NCBI GenBank assembly: GCA_049999725.1
Contig: JBNGIS010017832.1
Span: 1 to 25,332 of the forward strand
DNA: 25,332 nucleotides
Direction of reading: 5' to 3'
Source of the DNA: Haplomitrium mnioides
Lineage: Eukaryota > Marchantiophyta > Haplomitriopsida > Calobryales
Position numbers and translations under genes: made by a program. Shown here piece after piece: positions 19,723-25,332 of this stretch. The notes beneath the pieces are model-generated. The model was not told the DNA's origin and searched no databases. It saw nothing but the letters and a program-made list of their open reading frames with translations. Every line of letters begins with the position of its first letter. The stretch's first letter is position 1.

Positions 19723-22700
19723 TCAATCTAGATTACTACTAACATCCAGATTCCAGTAAACATTGTCTTCATCACGGATACAGAGAAAATGCCTAGCTCC
19801 CCAGGTTCTGTCAAAGGTTTCCAGAAATTTTTCTCTCTTTTCTTCACTTTGAGCCTTCCTCCAGTTTCTACAGGCATCGTGCCAAGCTTTCCTTCCATAC
19901 TCGATCAATCTCCTCCAGATTTTCTTCTTTAAACAGTACATATCCATGTACGACTTCTCGAACACTGCAGCATTCCTAGAGAGCCATATAGAGTACAGTA
20001 CAGTTCCTCTTAGAAGGGACCAGATCTCTTTAATTATGGCCAGGGCCTTTGGAGTTCTGTCACTTAGGATGCATTGCTACTATGTTGGCTTCCACCTTTT
20101 GGAGTTCCCCCAAATAGCAAACACTAATCTGTTAATGATATTCCCTGCCCATTTCCAGATAGTGCTGATCCTAGGGCAAAGCCAGAAACAGTGAATGATA
20201 TCTTCCAGAGAATCCTCCTTGCAGCAGACACATCTTGCATCAATCTCATAGCCAGGCTTTTCTGTCTTTTTTCTGAAACTCCATACTTGCACACCTCTTT
20301 GGACAATAAGCCACATTAAAGTGGCCTCTTTAGCTGATCTGCTCGCCACCCATATATCAGTCCATCTTGAGGAGTATTTGGAGTCGATTGAGCCCTGTGC
20401 TTTCCAGCGTTCCAGAACTGGAGTGATAGTTGATGGTTGGTCCAAGATGAACCGACGGCCTTTCTTGGTCGAGTAGCTACTGAGGGGTGAATTATCTTTC
20501 CATACCCATATTCCAGGGTCCCAATCTCCCTCTCCAATAACCGAGCCAAGTAATTTATACTCGGTATTCTGATCTTTTGTCACTGTACAGACTCTCATTT
20601 TCCTCATAATCACTGAAGGAGGAAGCTGGGGACGAATTCCTTCTACTAACATGGTAGACATTGGTGTGACAAAAAACCATGAGCATGACTGGGTGATATC
20701 AGAGGACTGAGTCATGGTTCCTACCTTCAGCTTAGTATCAGCACCCCACAGGGATATTGCGATGGGGTGTGTGTCCAGACCAGATGAGAAGACTCCAGTC
20801 CAGTCTCCTTTTCTTAAGTGGCCTGGCCCCTCAAGGAGGAGTGAAATCCACATGTCAGGAATCTTAGCTATCAGGTCATACCATTTCTTCTCATGCCTTT
20901 TGTGAAGCTGAAACCATTCCTGCACCTCTGTCCACTCAAGGAATTCGTACGTTTGATGATTCCATAGGTCCCCAATCATGTTGACCCTTGCATGAGACCA
21001 CCTCAAAGCTGACCAGCTCTTATTTGACGCCAGCAAAGAATTGTCCCCTAGTTTATTCCACCAGATGTTTATGCTCACAACCTCTTCAAAGGACTCGGGA
21101 GCCTTCTGTTTTATGGATCTTTTGAGTATTGACCAAGCCTGCCATATCTCATTCCACAGTTGCGAGGTTGACCAGCATGAGGCTCTGCAATCGGCTATTG
21201 TCCACAATAGAGAGTGACCCCAACCTACTTTACTAAGTGGTCTAGCTTGGCTGACTCTGTACATAAGGAACGTTTTGCATGTAGAGTCTCCTGGCAACAC
21301 AGTCTTCATTATCCACTTCTCCAGCAGAGCTTGAGTCTGGGCATGAATGTCTATCAGTCCCAGTCCTCCTTCTTTCTTTCTCCTCACGCAGGTTTCCCAT
21401 GCCACCGGAGCTCTGCAGTTTTCCCCATTTCCTGACCAGAGGAAGTTTCTCACTAGCTGTTTGATTTCCTTAAGCGAGGAGCTGCTCCCTGCCCAGCAAG
21501 AAACAAAGTACCAGATGGAACCTAGAAGAATATGATTGATGATCAGCAGTCTACCTGGTAGTCTGATGTGTCTGTTGCACCAAAACTTGAGTTTAGATCT
21601 GACTCTGTCCACCAAGATGTTCTTGATTGCTTATAGACCGCTTTGAAGGCCAAAAGGAATACCAAGGAATTTCAGAATTGTGTCCTTTTCTGCCCACTTC
21701 CAGTTACTGCCAACGTTCCACCCTTGTGGTCTAGGTCGTGAGCTGATCCAGATAGCAGATGATTTATCCCAGTTGATATTCTGTCCAGAAGCCTTGGAGA
21801 AGGTACGCAGCACCTCTACTGCCTTTGTGAAGTTCTGTTCTTCTCCTGCCAAGGATAGAAGAGTGTCATCAACACATTGGGAAAAGAGGTGGTACCTGCC
21901 CAAAGGGATAGAAATCCCTTTAACTTGATTAGTGAGCGCTGCATTCTTGAGAAGGTGTCACAGTGCATCTGCTACCACAAGATACAGAAAAGGGGCTAGA
22001 AGGCAGCCTTGACGCACTGATTGCTGGATAGGGAATGAGCGGGAGGGGATGCCGTTAAGGTTGACTGCGGACGTGGCATTAGTTGTTGTCACCTTCACAT
22101 AGTCAATGAATGTCTGACCAAACCCCATGGCCTCTAAAATTTTGAACAAGAACTCCCAGTCCATTGTGTCATATGCTTTCTCAAAATCTACCTTCAGGAA
22201 GACACAATCTTGTCCTGTTGAGAGGGCCCAATCCTTGGTCTCAATGGCAGAAATCACATTATCAAAGATGTATCTATTAGGCAGAAAGGCTGATTGCTCT
22301 GTATTTATGATCCTTGTCAGAAATTTTTGCAACCTAAAGGAAATCACTTTGGCGAAGATCTTATAAGAGGTATTAAGAAGGGAAATTGGTCTCCAGTTGG
22401 AGACTAGAGATTTATCGCCGCCCTTGTCAATCAAGGAGATTGTGCCTTTGTTGAGCTCTACAGAGAACCATTGTCGTCTTAGAGATTCCAAGATTATGGT
22501 TGCGTAGTCTTTGGCAATCCATTTCCAGCAGCATTTGTAGAATTCACTAGGGAGACCATCTGGTCCTGGGGATTTAAATCCACTCATGCTAGCTAAGGCC
22601 TTCATGAACTCTTGTTCACTGGGAGGGTCATCCAGCATGGATCGTTGGGCAGGGGAGATGCGGGAGGGGATGAACTTGAGGATTTCTTCTTGGGCCTTTG

Positions 22701-23993
22701 CTCTTGGCGGATCGTCTGCCCTGCTGCAAAAAATAGAAGACAGATATTCTACTAACCTCTTTTCTTTGTCCTTCCATTCAAACAGTTCTTCGTGTGCTGG
22801 CCCCTTCAGCTCTACTATCTCAGCTGCTGCTTTGCGTTCTTGGAGAACTTGTTCATCTTATCTCCTTCTGCGAACCATTTGGCACTGGAACGGATCCTGA
22901 CTCCTTTGGCTTTGTAGTCTTCGAAGAATTCTAGAGCTGCCATATGTGTATCTAGATCCTCTTGGAGGTGAGAATTGTTCTGGTCTTCCTCAATCTGAGC
23001 TCTAAGAGATGCTACTTTACCCTTGAGCATCACTTCTTCTGATCTCCTGAGGTAGGCTTTTCTGAACCCGAATTCTCTCAGCCATTTAGTAATTCTGCGG
23101 ATTGCCTTGTCCCACCAATCCGACTGTCCATCGGCTCCTTTTGCGAGTCTTGGCTCAGAGTTCCAAATTTCCTCCAATTTAGCAACTACTGAAGGGTCCT
23201 CTAGGTGCGGAACATTCAACATGAAAAAACTAGTATTGAGAGCCGAGTGACCCTTGAACATTAACTCCATGGATATGGGAAGATGGTCAGAGCGTGACAC
23301 TCCCCCCACATTGATGACCTTGGCCCTGTAGGACTGATGCAAGAGACCTGTAGGGATGTAAAATCTATCCAGTCTCGCAAGAATTTGCCCTCTTTGCTGA
23401 TTGCTCCAGGAGAACTTCAGTGCCCCTGGCTTTGCTTGGAAGGGGTCTGCTATTCTCATGAATGCTATTAGGTCATTCCACGCTTGAAGTTCCAAGCCAC
23501 CTAAGCTGTGCCCAGTTCCACCCCTCCGGTCCTTGTAATGTTCCACCATGTTGAAGTCACCTCTCATGATCCAGTTCCTGTCTTGAGGAAGTGAATGCAG
23601 GAGCTCAGTCCACATCCTCCGCCTCTCGGTCACTAGATTAGGAGCGTAGATGTTGAGCACGCCAAACTTCTCTCCTGGCAGGCCATCCAATTCAATCCAT
23701 AGAGCTCGACCGTTGCAAAGGGTGTGGTTTCCTTTGTAGAATGGGGCCAACTTTGCTGATAAGCCAATGCCTACACCACCCTTGGATCTCTCTGCTTCTG
23801 TGGACCAGAACTCTCCGCGAGGCCAGAGCAGTTTCAGAAGGAACTTACCTCTGGGTCCACTGAGTTTGTGCTCTTGAATAAAAAGGACATCGATGCATGG
23901 CTTGAATTTTCTGATGAAGTCAGTAATAGCTTCTCTTTTGCATTTGTCCTTTCCAATCCCTCTGACATTGTAGCTAAGGATTTGGATCTTCAT
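19723..23993 (-). pseudogene. LINE ORF2: endonuclease-reverse transcriptase (frameshifted)
   Basis: ATG at 23993 opens an AP-type endonuclease with N9 (SYNVRG), E41 (IQEHK), NIYAPN, D146 and N148 (RGDFNMVE), and SRSDHLP (D236/H237), so its catalytic residues are present. The first open stretch stops at 22815. RT follows: KSPGPDGLPSEFYK, NWRPISLLNTSYKI, VDFEKAYD (about 22188), RQGCLLAPFLY and VDDTLL (about 21870). The zinc finger CVCC-x-ED...HCFWLCP is near 20160-20245. The C-terminal tail ends at TGA 19723-19725. Breaks: frameshifts near 22855 and at the A-run near 22730; TGA at 21958-21960; TAA at 21631-21633; TAG at 20080-20082 with a frameshift, after which IWSLLRGTVLYSIWLSRN resumes the frame. 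It would nick DNA and copy the LINE RNA at the target. Confidence 0.9.
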
Positions 23994-25332
23994 GGAGAGC
24001 AGGAAAAAAGGCTAGCCATCAAATCATCTTCAGCAAGAATGTCATCCAACACATTGATTCTTGGACGACTCATGACTGGAGGGCTCTGAGGAACAGGATC
24101 TGTGATTCCAAAGGTGGCAGCTTGAGGAGTCAGAGGGGGCGGAGGCTTGCCTGCCTGAGTCAGCTGGGGAAGAGGAGTAGAACTTGCTGCTTCTGTGGTA
24201 TCTTGCACTTGTGGTGGTCTACTCCTGATGTTCCATTTTACCATGGGCCTCTCCACCGGTTTATCCTTGTTCTTGGGGTTGGGCTTGGGAGTCTTGAGGG
24301 CGATGGAAGGGGCTTTCCTTGAGTTACGTTGTGTCACCTTCCTCCACTCTCCTTCTAGTTCTGATGAAGGAGAGCTAGACTGCCCCGCACCAGCTTGGAG
24401 AGGAGCGTCACAAGTTGAATTAGACCTATCTTCAATCAGACTTCCCTTGTGTTCAATGGGCAGGCTAGAGGTCGGGAAGCAACTAGCCTCTTCTCTGGAT
24501 AGGGGGGGGGGGGTCTGATTCGATTCCAAGCATGCCTCCTTCCCATGATCCTTGATTATATTCCTTGGTGTAGCTAGTGTTTCAGTCATCCTGGAGGCTT
24601 GTCCAAGAGGGGGCTCTAATGGAGACTTCTGCTTAGAAGGTCCATCTGGGGTTGAATCCCTTGGCTGATCTTGAGGATCTCTAGAGAGAACTTCAGCCCT
24701 TCCTGCTGGAGAAGCACTCAAGGTGTCTAGGGAGGAGATGATCACTTTAGCCTTTCCTTTATCTTTTTCTCTAAGGCTCTCTCTCTTTCCTCGCTTGGAC
24801 CAACTGGAGATGTGGCCCCTAGGACAGTCTTTAATAAAGTGGTCCAGACTCCGACACCCCAGACATCTAAGAGGGATGCCGTCATATTCAACTTCTTGGA
24901 GGAATCTCTTGCCCCCAGGCCCTTTAAGTCCAATCGTGGTCACCACTCCATCAGAAGTGTCGAGTTCCACATAGAACTTGACATGCGTTTCTCTCTCGAA
25001 TGGGGGGATCGCCACCACCTTGCCAAAGCTTTCTGCTACCTTGGAAATCTGATTGTGGAATTCCTCCGGGAAGAAGGGGAGGGTGATCCATTTCGGAGCT
25101 GCTCTCTTCACTTCTGAGATGGGATCAAATAAAGGACCCTAGTTCTGAATGGAGCACATCTTTTTCTTCAGGAAGAAGGGTCCCCCGGCCAGCAACTTCA
25201 CTCTGGATTGCTCATTACTAGTTTTGATGAGGAAGAATCCTTTACCGAGCGTTCTCAACATTGAGGCTGAGATGTTGAGTGCTCGACAAATTTTTCTCAA
25301 CCATTCTTCGAGTTCTTTCAGCCCAAGAAAAA
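23990..25332 (-). pseudogene. LINE ORF1: DUF4283-like RNA-binding protein with CCHC zinc knuckle (5' partial)
   Basis: The frame is open from the right edge except for one TAG (25139-25141) in NxGPLFDPISEVKRAAPKW, where plant ORF1 proteins normally have W before xPLFDP, so TGG to TAG is likely. Upstream, MLRTLGKGFFLIK and LLAGGPFFL match DUF4283. Downstream are TLPFFPEEFHN and the knuckle C-L-G-C-x4-H-x4-C (about 24824-24865), then a long Pro/Ser/Lys-rich tail ending in RPRINVLDDILAEDDLMASL. Counted from the first ATG after the stop (25111) it has 373 residues. ORF1 proteins bind the element's RNA to form the transposition particle. The stop TGA (23990-23992) overlaps the ORF2 ATG. Confidence 0.85.

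Larger units (their letters stand above)
19569..25332 (-). mobile_element. L1-type plant LINE retrotransposon, 3' complete, 5' off the window
   Basis: The minus-strand element has ORF1 (DUF4283-like plus CCHC), ORF2 (endonuclease, RT, zf-RVT, C-terminal tail), a short 3' untranslated region and a 14-base poly(A) tail (T run at 19569-19582). AATAAA (rc of 19602-19607) lies about 20 bases before the tail. It is inserted in the copia pol pseudogene in the same orientation. The 5' end and the upstream target duplication are beyond the right edge. A few stops and frameshifts show that it is inactive but much younger than the copia host. Confidence 0.92.

Noticed and set aside
24122-25117. Plus-strand open frames opposite LINE ORF1
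   Set aside because: They are antisense to a frame with a clear CCHC knuckle and DUF4283-like sequence, and have no motifs of their own.

Overview
The window looks like nuclear DNA from a land plant with a large, repeat-rich genome. The evidence is a plant-type L1 LINE, a decayed Ty1/copia element, many low-complexity tracts, GT-AG introns and AT-rich filler. I cannot name the species; a fern, lycophyte or gymnosperm is only a guess. No intact host gene, rRNA, tRNA or CRISPR array was found. A run of exactly 100 N (2871-2970) marks a scaffold gap of unknown true size.

Bases 1 to about 7.6 kb are the most unusual part. Two broken, intron-bearing genes diverge from the gap. The minus-strand gene (2780 down to the left edge) resembles the eukaryotic family I know as DUF7869, which is widespread and transposon-like. 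The plus-strand gene (3096-7030) would encode a protein of roughly 950-1000 residues. It has an uncharacterised N-terminus, a ParB-like domain with a GNH motif, and a C-terminal amino-methyltransferase with the DPPY-like motif before the glycine-rich SAM motif (beta-class order, DNA N6A/N4C type). A palindromic sequence, GTCCATGCGCGCATGGAC, is arrayed in both long introns of the methyltransferase gene, and related copies lie in an intron and an exon of the partner gene and in the 3' flank. This shared motif is the best argument that the two genes form one mobile or selfish element. Both genes are decayed. In the methyltransferase gene all ten in-frame stops are TAG or TGA, as expected from C-to-T decay of methylated CAG and CGA.

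From 7.6 to 16.7 kb I see no confident gene: a G-poor plus strand (7.95-10.8 kb), three tandem 211-250 bp units each ending in a CA microsatellite (11.0-11.72 kb), a TTGCCTTGC-rich patch, a weak copia gag-like fragment and unassigned sequence.

From 16.7 to 19.57 kb a minus-strand Ty1/copia remnant runs pre-integrase, integrase, RT, RNase H, polypurine tract and 3' LTR. At 19568/19569 it is interrupted by a minus-strand L1-type LINE that keeps its poly(A) end and runs off the right edge. The LINE has ORF1 (DUF4283-like plus CCHC knuckle) and ORF2 (endonuclease, RT, zf-RVT), joined by an ATGA overlap. The order of events is copia insertion, then LINE insertion into it, then decay of both.
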